64,000 nucleotides of DNA. It comes from a virus. How positions within the stretch are numbered: position 1 is the stretch's first letter; each line of letters begins with the position of its first letter. Made by a program: the position numbers and the translations under genes. Where the stretch lies: IMG/VR virus record IMGVR_UViG_3300025030_000061, positions 31,052 through 95,051 of that record, one strand, 5' to 3'. Below are positions 8,048 to 15,627 of the stretch, piece after piece. The notes below the pieces were generated by a model that was given only the letters and a program-made list of their open reading frames with translations, made no database searches and was not told the origin of the DNA.

Positions 8048-8078
8048 GGGAGCGGTGCCGGGCTCCGGTGCCGCTCCC
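8048..8078 (+). terminator. Strong hairpin after the RDF-like gene
   Basis: GGGAGCGG pairs with CCGCTCCC around an inner TGCCGG/CCGGTG segment. No U-run follows, so it may be an attenuator or mRNA stabiliser rather than a classical terminator. It ends exactly where leader element copy 3 begins. Confidence 0.5.
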
Positions 8079-8114
8079 ATCATTCGGCCTTCGGGTCTTT
8101 CCTCTGGTGTAGGC
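8079..8114 (+). promoter_or_regulatory. Shared plus-strand leader element, copy 3
   Basis: ATCATTCGG, CGGGTCTTTCC and CTGGTGTAGG, matching copies 2 and 4. It stands 24 bases before the ATG at 8138. Confidence 0.55.
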
Positions 8115-8137
8115 ACTATTTCTTTCGGAGGTTTCAA

Positions 8138-8311
8138 ATGAAAAACGGTATTGATGTTTCTTTGGTAGTCGCGGCGGTTCGTCACATGGATGCGAAGGGC
8201 TCGGAGTTCTCCGATCAGATGGTTGGCGGGACGGTGGCCTTCGATCCCGATCGGGAGCAGATCGGTTTCTTCAACGCTGATGGCGGTCTGGTCGATTCCA
8301 TTTCCTACTAG
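8138..8311 (+). CDS. Hypothetical protein (57 aa)
   Basis: Starts at ATG 8138 after CGGAGG and ends at TAG 8309-8311. It has an N-terminal helix (DVSLVVAAVRHMDAKG) and a beta hairpin end (GTVAFDPDREQIGFFNADG). No homologous family is recognised. It opens the transcript that contains sbcD. Confidence 0.6.
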   Translation: MKNGIDVSLVVAAVRHMDAKGSEFSDQMVGGTVAFDPDREQIGFFNADGGLVDSISY

Positions 8312-8371
8312 GGGTTGTCTCCCCGAGCCCTCACCTGCTGCCTGGGTGGGGGCCTTTTGCCTGGAGGTTCC

Positions 8372-9649
8372 ATGTTCAAGGTCCTGCATTCCGCCGACCT
8401 GCATTTTTCCATTTCCGTCGATAAGCTGCCGGAGGTGGTCCGCACCACCGACTCCCTGCTGGTGCAGGCCAGGGCCGAGCAGCCGGACGTCATCATCCTC
8501 GCCGGGGATACTCTGGACGAGTACGATGGCCGGATCCGCCTCGACAGCGAGTGCGCTCGCGCTGCCATCTCCTTCGTGCAGCAGGCTGCCGATATTGCTC
8601 CCGTCGTGATCATCCGCGGGACCAAGAGCCACGACCGGGAGTCGCCGTATTTCTTCGCCCACCTCCGCGGCAAGAATCCCATCCATGTCGCTACCTCGAT
8701 CGAGCAGGTGGCGCTGGTCCGGCATGAACTTGGTGCACATGGTTATTTCTACGAGTGGCGTCCCCTGGCCGACCAGCACCTGGTTGAAGGTGAGCGCACG
8801 GTCGCTGCCTTCTCCCTGGTCCCCTCGCTTGATAAATCGCAGCTGCTCGCCTGTGTGGATGCGACGATCGCTGGCGGCAACATCGTTTTCCGGGAATTGG
8901 TGCACGACCTTTTTGCCGGCTTTGGGCTGGTGAATGACGCCTGCCAGTGCCCTACCTTCCTGGTGACCCATGGCATGCTGACCGGCGCCGTCTTCTCCTC
9001 GGGCCAGACCGCCGTCGGCGAGGACCTGGAGTTCGGGCTCTCCGATCTGCATGCGGCTCGCGCCAGCTATGTCGCCCTGGGGCACGTCCACAAGTTCCAG
9101 GAGTTTGTCGGCAACGTCTTTTACCCTGGCTCCCCTGGCCGTCTCAACTTCGGAGAGCAGGAGGAGAAGGGGTTCATCATGGCCGAGTTCGAGGGCCGGG
9201 TCTTCTCCGGGTATCGCTTCCTGTCGACTCCGGCGCGTCGCTTCTGCTTCGGTGCCGTCGAGTGGGACGGATCGGTCGAGACGGTCCTGGCCGAGGCTCG
9301 CCGGTTGGCTGCGGATTGCTCCGGGGCTGATGTCCGTTTCCGCTACTCCATCCCGGAGGAGGAGCGCATGTCCGTCGATCGCTCCGCGCTCGAGTCGTTG
9401 TTCCTGGGTGCCGGCGCCAACCGCGCTAAGATCGAGATGAACGTGATCCCGAAGCAGCGCACGCGGGCGGAGGGTATCTCCAAGCTGGAGACGCTTCCCG
9501 ACAAGGTGCTGTCCTGGGGCACGGTGGTCGGGGAGGAGATTCCCGCCGACGTCCTCCTCCTGGCCGGTCGCATCGAGGGCTTGAGCTCCGAGGAGCTGCT
9601 GGCAGAGGCGCGGGCTCTGGCGATGGGGGAGGTGTCCGGTGGGAAGTAA
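8372..9649 (+). CDS. sbcD: SbcD/Mre11-like metallophosphoesterase nuclease
   Basis: 425 residues of the SbcD/Mre11 nuclease family, which cuts DNA ends and hairpins together with SbcC. Visible motifs: LHSADLH at the N-terminus, ILAGDTLDEYDG (Asp metal ligands), GTKSHDRES in place of the usual GNHD block, VTHGMLTG, and ALGHVHKFQ followed by YPGSPGRLNFGE. ATG 8372 has TGGAGG upstream; the alternative start at 8315 lacks one. The partner sbcC-like gene lies 2 kb downstream, separated by five small genes. Confidence 0.88.
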   Translation: MFKVLHSADLHFSISVDKLPEVVRTTDSLLVQARAEQPDVIILAGDTLDEYDGRIRLDSECARAAISFVQQAADIAPVVIIRGTKSHDRESPYFFAHLRGKNPIHVATSIEQVALVRHELGAHGYFYEWRPLADQHLVEGERTVAAFSLVPSLDKSQLLACVDATIAGGNIVFRELVHDLFAGFGLVNDACQCPTFLVTHGMLTGAVFSSGQTAVGEDLEFGLSDLHAARASYVALGHVHKFQEFVGNVFYPGSPGRLNFGEQEEKGFIMAEFEGRVFSGYRFLSTPARRFCFGAVEWDGSVETVLAEARRLAADCSGADVRFRYSIPEEERMSVDRSALESLFLGAGANRAKIEMNVIPKQRTRAEGISKLETLPDKVLSWGTVVGEEIPADVLLLAGRIEGLSSEELLAEARALAMGEVSGGK

Positions 9650-10172
9650 GGCGGATTCGGGGACTCTTAGGCTGCTTATTGCCGCGCTGTTGATTGCTAG
9701 ACCGAATAAGCCGCGGGAGCTGCGTCGGTACAAGGTCCGGCCGGTCGGTCATGACGACCAGTGGTGGAGCGAGTACGTGGCCACCTCTCCCTCGCAGGCA
9801 AAGTATCGGCACTGGCAGGCTATGGATTTCTACGATTCATTCTCGGAGTGCTTCATGGCGTTCGAGGTTCGTCTCGTCCCTGGTCCCCTTTGGCCGACCA
9901 CTGAAGCCTTCCGGGAAAATGCCCGGTACCGGGGGATTCCCTTCGCTTACTGCGGCATGCGGGTGGAGGTGGCCGGGAAGCCTGGGGTGATCGTCGGTCA
10001 CAACAGCTCCGCCAACCTGAATGTGCTCTTTGACGGCTGGGACCATCTGTCGAACTGCCATCCCTGGTGGAAGGTGAAATATTTCGACCGGGCCGGCGGG
10101 GTGATCGTGGAATACACGGAGGCGGACCGCGGCTGCGCGAAGGCCTACCGCGAGGGGGTGCGTCATGGGTGA
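9639..10172 (+). CDS. Hypothetical protein (177 aa)
   Basis: Starts with GTG at 9639, preceded by GGGGGAGG, and overlaps the end of sbcD by 11 bases. The N-terminus is basic; the middle has WWSEYVATSPSQAKYRHWQ and the C-terminal half reads like a small beta domain (GMRVEVAGKPGVIVGHNSSANLNVLFDGW), an SH3-like or KOW-like pattern common in nucleic-acid-binding phage proteins. No specific family is named. Confidence 0.6.
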   Translation: MGSKADSGTLRLLIAALLIARPNKPRELRRYKVRPVGHDDQWWSEYVATSPSQAKYRHWQAMDFYDSFSECFMAFEVRLVPGPLWPTTEAFRENARYRGIPFAYCGMRVEVAGKPGVIVGHNSSANLNVLFDGWDHLSNCHPWWKVKYFDRAGGVIVEYTEADRGCAKAYREGVRHG

Positions 10173-10560
10173 GGCTCCTTTGCCGGAAAAGCTGGACAGG
10201 GAATTTGCGAGGGGGGAGTTCGGCGCTGCCGGGCTATCCTACGCGGATCTGGACCTGGTCGCGCTGCGTCTCCTGCGTCGCCTCATCAACCTGGAAATGA
10301 TACGCAGCGGGCTGATGAAGTCCTCCTACCGCTGCTACCGCGGGGTGGTATTCCAGAACGCCGGGACCGACCGGTTCTTCGCCGGGATCCGCTGCAGCGC
10401 CTTTTACTTCGATCGCCGGGAGGCCGTGAGCTTCAACCGGGACGGGTTCATCGGCTTCGCCGGCTGGTCCGATGATACGAACGTGCAGCCGATCCTCCGG
10501 GGCTTCGTGGCCTGGGTCGGGGAGATGAAAAAAGTAAGGGAGGTGGCGGGCGATGTCTGA
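10165..10560 (+). CDS. Hypothetical protein (131 aa)
   Basis: Starts with ATG 10165 inside the end of the previous gene, giving coupled translation. It has a helical first half (LSYADLDLVALRLLRRLINLEM) and an aromatic second half (SAFYFDRREAVSFNRDGFIGFAGW). No motif is recognised. It lies in a run of three overlapping genes between sbcD and sbcC. Confidence 0.55.
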   Translation: MGEAPLPEKLDREFARGEFGAAGLSYADLDLVALRLLRRLINLEMIRSGLMKSSYRCYRGVVFQNAGTDRFFAGIRCSAFYFDRREAVSFNRDGFIGFAGWSDDTNVQPILRGFVAWVGEMKKVREVAGDV

Positions 10561-11218
10561 TCCGGTTACTGAAGAGAGCTTCTTGCGGTCGGTGTCCGGC
10601 CATGTCATGACCATCCTCGAGGAGGATGGCGTTCACCGTCGGATCCGCTTCTCGAAGCCGGATTCCTCGGATATGCACTTCTACCTGGTCACTTGGCCGG
10701 GCTACCTCTGCTACTGCGGGGATATGGGGACCTTCGTGTTCCAGCGACTGCACGATATGTTTGCCTTCTTCAGGAAGGAGTCTCCGCAAAACGTTTCTGC
10801 TCCCGATCTTGGCAAGCTGTTCATCAACACTGGATATTGGGGCGCGAAGTGCGTCGCGGTCGATAGCGTCGACGGGATCCGGGAGTACTCCCCGGATTCT
10901 TTCCGGAATGTCGTCAATGAGTGGCTGGCGGAGCAACTGGAGGATGAAGAGGACGCGGGTCTGAAGGAGGAGCTTACCGCTGCCGTTGCGGACGACCTGC
11001 TTTCCTGTGCCGAGGACGGGGAGGCTGCGGCTCGGAGTGCCGTGGACAACTTCTGTTTCAACTGGTTCAGTCGTACCTTCGAGATCGCAGATTTCTGGGA
11101 GGCCACCTTGACCGTTAAGACCCATCGGTTCCTCTGGTGCTGCTACGCGATCGCCTGGGGCATCCAGAAGTTTGACGAGGCGAAGGCCCACGAGGCGTCG
11201 CTGGACTCGGGCGCCTAA
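10553..11218 (+). CDS. Conserved phage hypothetical protein (221 aa)
   Basis: The N-terminal third (HRRIRFSKPDSSDMHFYLVT, then WPGYLCYCGDMGTFVFQRL and DMFAFFR) matches a widespread phage protein of unknown function. The C-terminal half is acidic and helical and ends in an aromatic block (HRFLWCCYAIAWGIQKFD). It overlaps the previous gene by 8 bases. It is often found near replication or recombination genes, as here; no enzymatic role is known to me. Confidence 0.7.
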   Translation: MSDPVTEESFLRSVSGHVMTILEEDGVHRRIRFSKPDSSDMHFYLVTWPGYLCYCGDMGTFVFQRLHDMFAFFRKESPQNVSAPDLGKLFINTGYWGAKCVAVDSVDGIREYSPDSFRNVVNEWLAEQLEDEEDAGLKEELTAAVADDLLSCAEDGEAAARSAVDNFCFNWFSRTFEIADFWEATLTVKTHRFLWCCYAIAWGIQKFDEAKAHEASLDSGA

Positions 11219-11255
11219 TCATTCTGAGGCCGGGTCTTTCTCCTGGTGTAGGTCA
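11218..11255 (+). promoter_or_regulatory. Shared plus-strand leader element, copy 4
   Basis: ATCATTCTGAGG, CCGGGTCTTTCTCCTGG and TGTAGGTCAT. CCGGG and CCTGG can form a 5-bp stem around a 7-base loop. It overlaps the stop codon of the previous gene and is 21 bases before the ATG at 11276. Confidence 0.55.
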
Positions 11256-11275
11256 TCTCGTACCAGGAGGGCATC

Positions 11276-11386
11276 ATGGAACCTTTAACGCCGGCTGAAA
11301 TCGGTTTGTTTTTCGCAGAGGGGCTTTTCACTGACGACGAGATCCGCGCCATGCTCGTTACTGCTGCAGCTGCTCGGGAGGTCTAG
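11276..11386 (+). CDS. Very small hypothetical protein (36 aa)
   Basis: ATG 11276 after AGGAGGGC, TAG at 11384-11386. The product has two short acidic helices (TPAEIGLFFAEGLF, TDDEIRAMLVTAAAA), resembling an EF-hand-less HTH or adaptor. It is 2 bases ahead of the next gene, so likely co-translated. Confidence 0.5.
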   Translation: MEPLTPAEIGLFFAEGLFTDDEIRAMLVTAAAAREV

Positions 11387-11388
11387 CC

Positions 11389-11601
11389 ATGAATGGGCGG
11401 GAGCAGTTTGAAAATGAAATTGTGGCTTTGGTCAAGAGGCCGCATGTGTCGCAGATGGTGTCCGACATCTGCCTGGCCGTAGCTGCCTTGCACGCCGAGA
11501 CGCTCTGCGCTGACGAGGTGTTCTCTCTCTGTCTCGACCTGGAGCGCTCGGGTCGCATCTCCTTCATGATGACTGCCGACGGCAGCATCACCGTTTACTA
11601 A
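11389..11601 (+). CDS. Hypothetical protein (70 aa)
   Basis: A small helical protein (ENEIVALVKRPHVSQMVSDI) with a C-terminal strand pair (GRISFMMTADGSITVY). CGGGAGG lies just before the ATG. It sits between the 36-residue gene and sbcC with tight spacing. No function is recognised. Confidence 0.6.
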   Translation: MNGREQFENEIVALVKRPHVSQMVSDICLAVAALHAETLCADEVFSLCLDLERSGRISFMMTADGSITVY

Positions 11602-11617
11602 ATTTCCTGGAGGTATC

Positions 11618-14185
11618 ATGATTCTCAAGTCTATTCGTCTCCGCGGTTTTCGCGGGCTCCGCGGCCTCGGCATCCCCGAGGTCTTCCTGGATCTCTCCCA
11701 GCTCCCCGAGGAGGGACTGGTCGCCGTCTGCGGTGCCAATGGCGCCGGCAAGACGACGCTGCTGGACAACCTGCACCCCTACCGTCTGCAGCCGTTCAAA
11801 ATCCGCAAGGCTCCTGGTGGCTGGTCGCCGAATGCCTTCAACTACTACGACCAGTGCTTCGGGGCGGATGCCTGCAAAGAGTTGGTGTTCGAAATGGGGA
11901 GGCAGTTGTTCCGCTCGCTGATCCTCATCGACGCCGATCGCCGGAAACAGGAAGCTTATCTGTACCGCTGGGATGGCGGACATTGGGCGTCGCATGGCTC
12001 CAGCGACGGCAAGGTGAAAACCTATGACGAAGAGGTCGAGAAGCTCTGCGGGTCCCCGCAGCTGTTCTTCACCTCGGTCTTTCGTTGCCAGGGCGCCAAG
12101 AACCTCTCCGACTATACCCGGTCGTCGGTCCTGGCGATCATTTCGGAGCTGCTCAACGTCGATCACATCAAGGCGCAGTCAAAAAAATGCGGCGATGTCG
12201 CCGCAGGCTTGTCCTCTAGCCTGTCTTCTTTGCGTGACCGGGTGTCCGCCCTTACCTTGGAGGCCGAAGGCGCTACAGAACTTCTGGACGCGATTGCTCT
12301 CCTGGAGACGGAGTTGTCCACAAACCGGCTCGGGCTTGGTGCGGCTCGCAACGATCTGGACGAGGTTCGCCTGCTCATCACCGGGTACCGGGAAAATATC
12401 GCGGCGCAGGATTCGGAGATGGAGCGCAAGGGCCTTGTGGAGCGGTCGTTCTTCGACGAGAGGGACCGGAAGCAGTCGGCGGAGAACGAGTATTCCAATG
12501 CTCTCCTGGCGGTCGATCGTCGGATGGCCGCGTTGAAGACGGCACTGGAGGGTTGGCAGGCCAATCACGATACGCGATCCTCCCGCTTGGAGCAGGATGC
12601 CCGCACCGACCTGGACGCCATCTCGCGCCGGCGCATCGTGGCTTCCGAGTCGCACGCCTCTTGGCTGTCTCATGCCGAGACCGGTATCCAGGTCCGTATC
12701 GATCGGGCGGTGAGGATCGCCGGGGGCGCCGAGAAGATTCGAGCGCAGGTCCCGGTCGAGGAGAACCTTCAGCAGTGTCTCCGGCAGGATAAAAACCTGC
12801 TGCCGTCGCTGGAGCTGGCGCAGACGACCGCTTTCCAGGCCCACTCGAAGCATGGCCAGGATCTTAAGGTTCTCCGGCTTCGCCTCGAGGATTCCCGGAA
12901 GTCCGCCGACAACCTCAACGGCATCGATTGCACGCCGGACGAGTCGGGCTGGGTCAAGCCTTCCTGCCGGCTGATCGCTACTGCGGTTGTCGATCGGGAC
13001 CGTGTCGTCACCTTGGAGGAGCAGATTGCCGCGGCCGTAGCTGGTGCTCCTGCGGTCGAATCTGCCCTGGTGCAGGCTAATGCGGATCTGGCCGATTGCC
13101 GTGCCGCGATAATCAACAACGAGGCTGCCCTGGTGGAGGCGCAGAAGTTCACGCGGCTCCTCCCGGAACTGGAGACGGCCGAGGCCAATCTTGCGGCCTG
13201 GGGCAAGGAGGTCACCGATCGTGCCGCGCAGCTTGCCTTGGAGCTGGCCGGTCTGGAGCAAGAGAAGGTGGCCCGGGAGGTGCTGTTGACCAGCGACCGG
13301 GCTATGCTGGAGGATCTGCGGGCAGAGCATCTTGGCAAGCACGATGCCGACCTAGCGGCGATCGCATTGGAGCGGTCCCAGGCGGTTGAGAAATGGAAGG
13401 CGGATGCTCTGGCCTTCGACGGCCGCATGGATACGCTGCGCCAGCAGATTGCCGCGTTCCCTCCGGTCGTTACCGACCTGGCCAGTCTGCTTCGCGGCGC
13501 GGTGCTCACCGAGACTGCGGGCCTTGCCTCGGTAGATGGTTTCGACAAGCGGATTCGCGAGATCGAGCTGGACATTACCGCGCAGCGGACCAAGCTGCAG
13601 GCGGCGCAGGTGAAGGGCTCCGAGCTGGCAGAACTGCAACCGCAGCTCGACAGGTACTTGGCGCAGATCACTCGGTTCTCTCTCCTGCAGCGGGCCTGCT
13701 CTAACGATGGCATCATCTCCCTGGAGCTGGACGACGCCTCGCCGTCGATCGCTGCCCTGGTGAACGATCTCCTTCGCGCCTGCTACGGCTCGCGCTTCAC
13801 CATCCGCCTGGATACGCAGGCAGCGAAGCAGGATGGCGATATGAAGGATGTCTTCGATATCATCGTCTTCGACTCGGAGACGGGGGAGGAGTCGTCCATC
13901 ACCGAGAAAAGCGGAGGCCAAGTTACGATAATTGAAGACGCCATTACGTCTGCCATTTGTTTGTACAACATCCATCGGAGTGATCGGGTGTACGGAACTC
14001 GCTACACCGATGAACGCGATGGTGCGCTAGATCCCGAACGAAAACTGGAATACCTCAAAGTGAAGCGAGAGGCGCTCCGTGTTGGCAGCCATAGCAGAGA
14101 GATATTTATCAGCCAAACCCCGGATCTTGTAGAGCTGGCGGACGCACGGATAGTTCTTGCTCCTGGCGGGGTTCGTATCTGCTAG
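11618..14185 (+). CDS. sbcC: SbcC/Rad50-like ATPase
   Basis: 855 residues of the SMC-like SbcC family, the ATPase partner of SbcD. Walker A is GANGAGKTT (39-47). A long coiled-coil middle is interrupted near residues 437-449 by a Cys-x11-Cys (CTPDESGWVKPSC), occupying the zinc-hook position but wider than the usual CxxC. The signature SGGQ is near residue 764 and a Walker-B-like DE near 797. Start at ATG 11618 after TGGAGG. The last 90 codons use more AT-rich codons than the rest. It probably works with SbcD on replication or recombination ends. Confidence 0.88.
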   Translation: MILKSIRLRGFRGLRGLGIPEVFLDLSQLPEEGLVAVCGANGAGKTTLLDNLHPYRLQPFKIRKAPGGWSPNAFNYYDQCFGADACKELVFEMGRQLFRSLILIDADRRKQEAYLYRWDGGHWASHGSSDGKVKTYDEEVEKLCGSPQLFFTSVFRCQGAKNLSDYTRSSVLAIISELLNVDHIKAQSKKCGDVAAGLSSSLSSLRDRVSALTLEAEGATELLDAIALLETELSTNRLGLGAARNDLDEVRLLITGYRENIAAQDSEMERKGLVERSFFDERDRKQSAENEYSNALLAVDRRMAALKTALEGWQANHDTRSSRLEQDARTDLDAISRRRIVASESHASWLSHAETGIQVRIDRAVRIAGGAEKIRAQVPVEENLQQCLRQDKNLLPSLELAQTTAFQAHSKHGQDLKVLRLRLEDSRKSADNLNGIDCTPDESGWVKPSCRLIATAVVDRDRVVTLEEQIAAAVAGAPAVESALVQANADLADCRAAIINNEAALVEAQKFTRLLPELETAEANLAAWGKEVTDRAAQLALELAGLEQEKVAREVLLTSDRAMLEDLRAEHLGKHDADLAAIALERSQAVEKWKADALAFDGRMDTLRQQIAAFPPVVTDLASLLRGAVLTETAGLASVDGFDKRIREIELDITAQRTKLQAAQVKGSELAELQPQLDRYLAQITRFSLLQRACSNDGIISLELDDASPSIAALVNDLLRACYGSRFTIRLDTQAAKQDGDMKDVFDIIVFDSETGEESSITEKSGGQVTIIEDAITSAICLYNIHRSDRVYGTRYTDERDGALDPERKLEYLKVKREALRVGSHSREIFISQTPDLVELADARIVLAPGGVRIC

Positions 14186-14203
14186 GTTGTTGTCCGCAAC
14201 AAG

Positions 14204-14238
14204 AAAACCCCCAGGGCCTCGTCGCCTTGGGGGTTTTT
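14204..14238 (+). terminator. Bidirectional factor-independent terminator
   Basis: AAAACCCCCA and TTGGGGGTTTTT form a long GC-rich stem with an A-run on one side and a U-run on the other. It closes the plus-strand sbcC transcript and could also stop transcripts from the right. Confidence 0.85.
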
Positions 14239-14285
14239 GCGTTTATGGTACCATTAACCGCAGGATGAATCGCCTCGTCACACAT

Positions 14286-14294
14286 TTCGTCAAC
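14286..14294 (+). repeat. Putative integrase arm site TTCGTCAAC, left copy
   Basis: TTCGTCAAC recurs at 14561 and 14573. The three copies flank the tRNA-derived core in the same orientation, as arm-type sites of tyrosine integrases do. Function inferred. Confidence 0.4.
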
Positions 14295-14309
14295 CTGAAT
14301 TTTAGGCAT

Positions 14310-14344
14310 AAAAAAAGGGCTCAGCCCCTAGGAGCTAAACCCTT
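14310..14344 (-). terminator. Minus-strand terminator beside the tRNA fragment
   Basis: Read on the minus strand, AAGGG...CCCTT encloses an inner AGCTCC/GGGGCT stem and is followed by seven Ts. It stands 12 bases beyond the tRNA 3' end, the place of a natural tRNA terminator, so it may have been captured with the attachment site. It would also end the long minus-strand transcript. Confidence 0.7.
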
Positions 14345-14355
14345 GTTATCAGTCA

Positions 14356-14408
14356 TGGTGCCGGAGGTCGGAATCGAACCGACACGGGTTGCCCCGCTGG
14401 ATTTTGAG
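14356..14408 (-). other. tRNA-Leu(CAA) 3' fragment; putative attP core
   Basis: Read on the minus strand this is the anticodon loop (CTCAAAA, anticodon CAA) with its 3' stem, the long class II variable arm (GGG/CCC), the T arm (GTCGGTTCGATTCCGAC), the 3' acceptor strand CTCCGGC, the discriminator A and the CCA end. The 5' half (acceptor 5' strand, D arm, 5' anticodon stem) is absent: the sequence beyond 14408 does not pair. A tRNA 3' fragment starting at the anticodon loop is the typical core of a tyrosine-integrase attachment site, where integration restores the tRNA gene. Phage genes lie on both sides, so attP is favoured over attL or attR. Confidence 0.75.
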
Positions 14409-14560
14409 ATATGTGCGAAATGACCCTTTCCCGGCTAACTAATTGAGTTTACAGGTACAAAATCCAATCATTATAGGTGTTTGTAAAATTATTCCGCGTC
14501 ATTGAACGCCTTTAATATCGGACACTTATTACATTTTATGCCAGGTTAGCGAAGCTTGCA

Positions 14561-14581
14561 TTCGTCAACATTTTCGTCAAC
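14561..14581 (+). repeat. Putative integrase arm sites, right pair
   Basis: TTCGTCAAC at 14561-14569 and again at 14573-14581, a 12-base period. With the copy at 14286 they surround the tRNA core. Confidence 0.4.
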
Positions 14582-14603
14582 TTATTCATTCGCATTGGGT
14601 GAT

Positions 14604-14777
14604 TTACGGCAGCATCGAAGCCGGGATGCTGTTATCTCCCGTGGTTAGCGCGGGTGAGGTGGTGACGGTTTTCGGCACCTCGATGGTCACGCGGTTGCCG
14701 TCTCCTGTGATGGTGCAATTAACGGTGGAACACCCATGGAGCAGTGCAATCGCCAGAAGTGCGGCCACTTTAAACAT
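14604..14777 (-). CDS. Possible internal in-frame start: 57-aa lipoprotein-like product
   Basis: ATG 14777 is preceded by GGGAG with 8 bases spacing. The product would be MFKVAALLAIALLHGC followed by a polar tail, the pattern of a small exported lipoprotein such as an outer-membrane spanin part. Whether it is made separately from the longer protein cannot be told from sequence. Confidence 0.35.
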   Translation of the reverse strand: MFKVAALLAIALLHGCSTVNCTITGDGNRVTIEVPKTVTTSPALTTGDNSIPASMLP

Positions 14778-15119
14778 GCCATTCTCCCGGGCTTTGCCAC
14801 CCCCACAAAGCCATGTGGCCCAAAACCACCTCTTGCTCTGCCAGTAGCGCCCCTCCTCGACCAGTATGTCCTGCAGTACCTGGGAGCACTGCCAATTACT
14901 GAGAGGGGTGCCATCGTCCCACGTGCCATTCCTGCACAGTTCGTCATGCACCCACCAGCTGCGCGACGTGATGTCCATGGCACCGGTCGCGCCGTCGCTT
15001 ATCCGGTTGGCTGGGATGTTGACGGATTTGCCGTACCTGTAGGAGTAGTATTCAAACCCTTTGTTTAACGTGTAGGTGCCGTCGTTGTTGATACTTTGGT
15101 CGATTTCGAAGCTTTTCAT
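14604..15119 (-). CDS. DUF1353-like lysis-region protein fused to a lipoprotein-like tail
   Basis: 171 residues. The first 110 resemble DUF1353 phage proteins: FEYYSYRYGKSVNIPANRIS then DGATGAMDITSRSWWVHDEL and the aromatic RWFWATWLCGGGKA block. After ARENG comes an in-frame Met at 14777 and a complete signal-peptide-like segment (MFKVAALLAIALLHGCS), so the C-terminus looks like a second protein joined in frame. It is the last gene of the minus-strand late region, next to the attachment site, and its ATG overlaps the preceding stop (ATGA). A role near lysis is inferred from position. Confidence 0.65.
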   Translation of the reverse strand: MKSFEIDQSINNDGTYTLNKGFEYYSYRYGKSVNIPANRISDGATGAMDITSRSWWVHDELCRNGTWDDGTPLSNWQCSQVLQDILVEEGRYWQSKRWFWATWLCGGGKARENGMFKVAALLAIALLHGCSTVNCTITGDGNRVTIEVPKTVTTSPALTTGDNSIPASMLP

Positions 15120-15274
15120 TTGACCTCCTTCAATTCAATAATTCTATCTGTAGCCACGTGCAATTTATTTAGCGTCCGTTCTGCCGCCATTTTCAGGTCC
15201 AGACTGACCGATTCGCCGTGAACGAGGTATGCAAGGTTTGCCGCTGCGGTGATTGCATCAACAATCGATCTCAT
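15116..15274 (-). CDS. Small helical hypothetical protein (52 aa)
   Basis: Start chosen at ATG 15274 because AGGAG is 6 bases upstream; the longer reading from 15325 overlaps the next gene. The protein is one helix-rich unit (RSIVDAITAAANLAYLVHG, then LKMAAERTLNKLHVATDRIIEL). Its stop overlaps the following start. It lies in the lysis region; function unknown. Confidence 0.55.
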   Translation of the reverse strand: MRSIVDAITAAANLAYLVHGESVSLDLKMAAERTLNKLHVATDRIIELKEVK

Positions 15275-15282
15275 GGCGACTC

Positions 15283-15456
15283 CTATTTCTGCGCAGCCTC
15301 GTTTCGTTGTCGGCAGTTGCGGCACTCCACCGGATTGCGTTTACGGCAAGGATCCGATCCCGGCTGGTGGATACAATGCCCCATGGCATAGCTGCAATAC
15401 ACCCCACCGCGTGTGCCGTAACTCTCCAGCATCTTGATGCGCTGGCTATCCTCCAT
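15283..15456 (-). CDS. Cysteine-rich small protein (57 aa)
   Basis: ATG 15456 follows GAGGAGGTG; TAG at 15283. Five cysteines (21, 28, 37, 45, 48), the last two as CRNC, suggest a zinc-binding fold. The product starts MEDSQRIKMLESYG. It lies 8 bases before the next gene and 3 bases after the upstream lipoprotein gene. Function unknown. Confidence 0.5.
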   Translation of the reverse strand: MEDSQRIKMLESYGTRGGVYCSYAMGHCIHQPGSDPCRKRNPVECRNCRQRNEAAQK

Positions 15457-15459
15457 GCG

Positions 15460-15627
15460 TCACCTCCTCACATCAAATCGCATCTCTGCGCCAACATTCC
15501 ACGCCGTTGTCCCCTCGCGGAACAGCTCCGAGGTCTGCCGGCCAACTGAAGCGCGGTAGGTCGTGCCTGAGAGCACCTGAGAGCATGCCGGGAGGGTGCA
15601 GACGACAAGGATCAGCAGGATCCTCAT
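15460..15627 (-). CDS. Small lipoprotein (55 aa), possible spanin component
   Basis: ATG 15627 overlaps the endolysin stop codon (ATGA). The N-terminus MRILLILVVCTLPAC is a lipoprotein signal with lipobox LPAC; the mature part would be about 41 residues (SQVLSGTTYRASVG...). A tiny outer-membrane lipoprotein directly after the endolysin fits an o-spanin (Rz1-like) role, but it is not proline-rich and no inner-membrane partner is obvious. Confidence 0.55.
   Translation of the reverse strand: MRILLILVVCTLPACSQVLSGTTYRASVGRQTSELFREGTTAWNVGAEMRFDVRR

Noticed and set aside
7844-9733. Minus-strand ORF of 629 codons opposite sbcD
   Set aside because: Shadow frame; the plus frame has all SbcD motifs.
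14356-14408. A working tRNA-Leu gene
   Set aside because: Only the 3' half is present; no D arm or 5' acceptor strand follows, so it cannot fold as a tRNA.
14186-14603. Prophage-bacterial chromosome junction
   Set aside because: Genes left of the tRNA fragment are phage-type and share the leader elements found at 53-54 kb right of it, so both sides belong to one phage.
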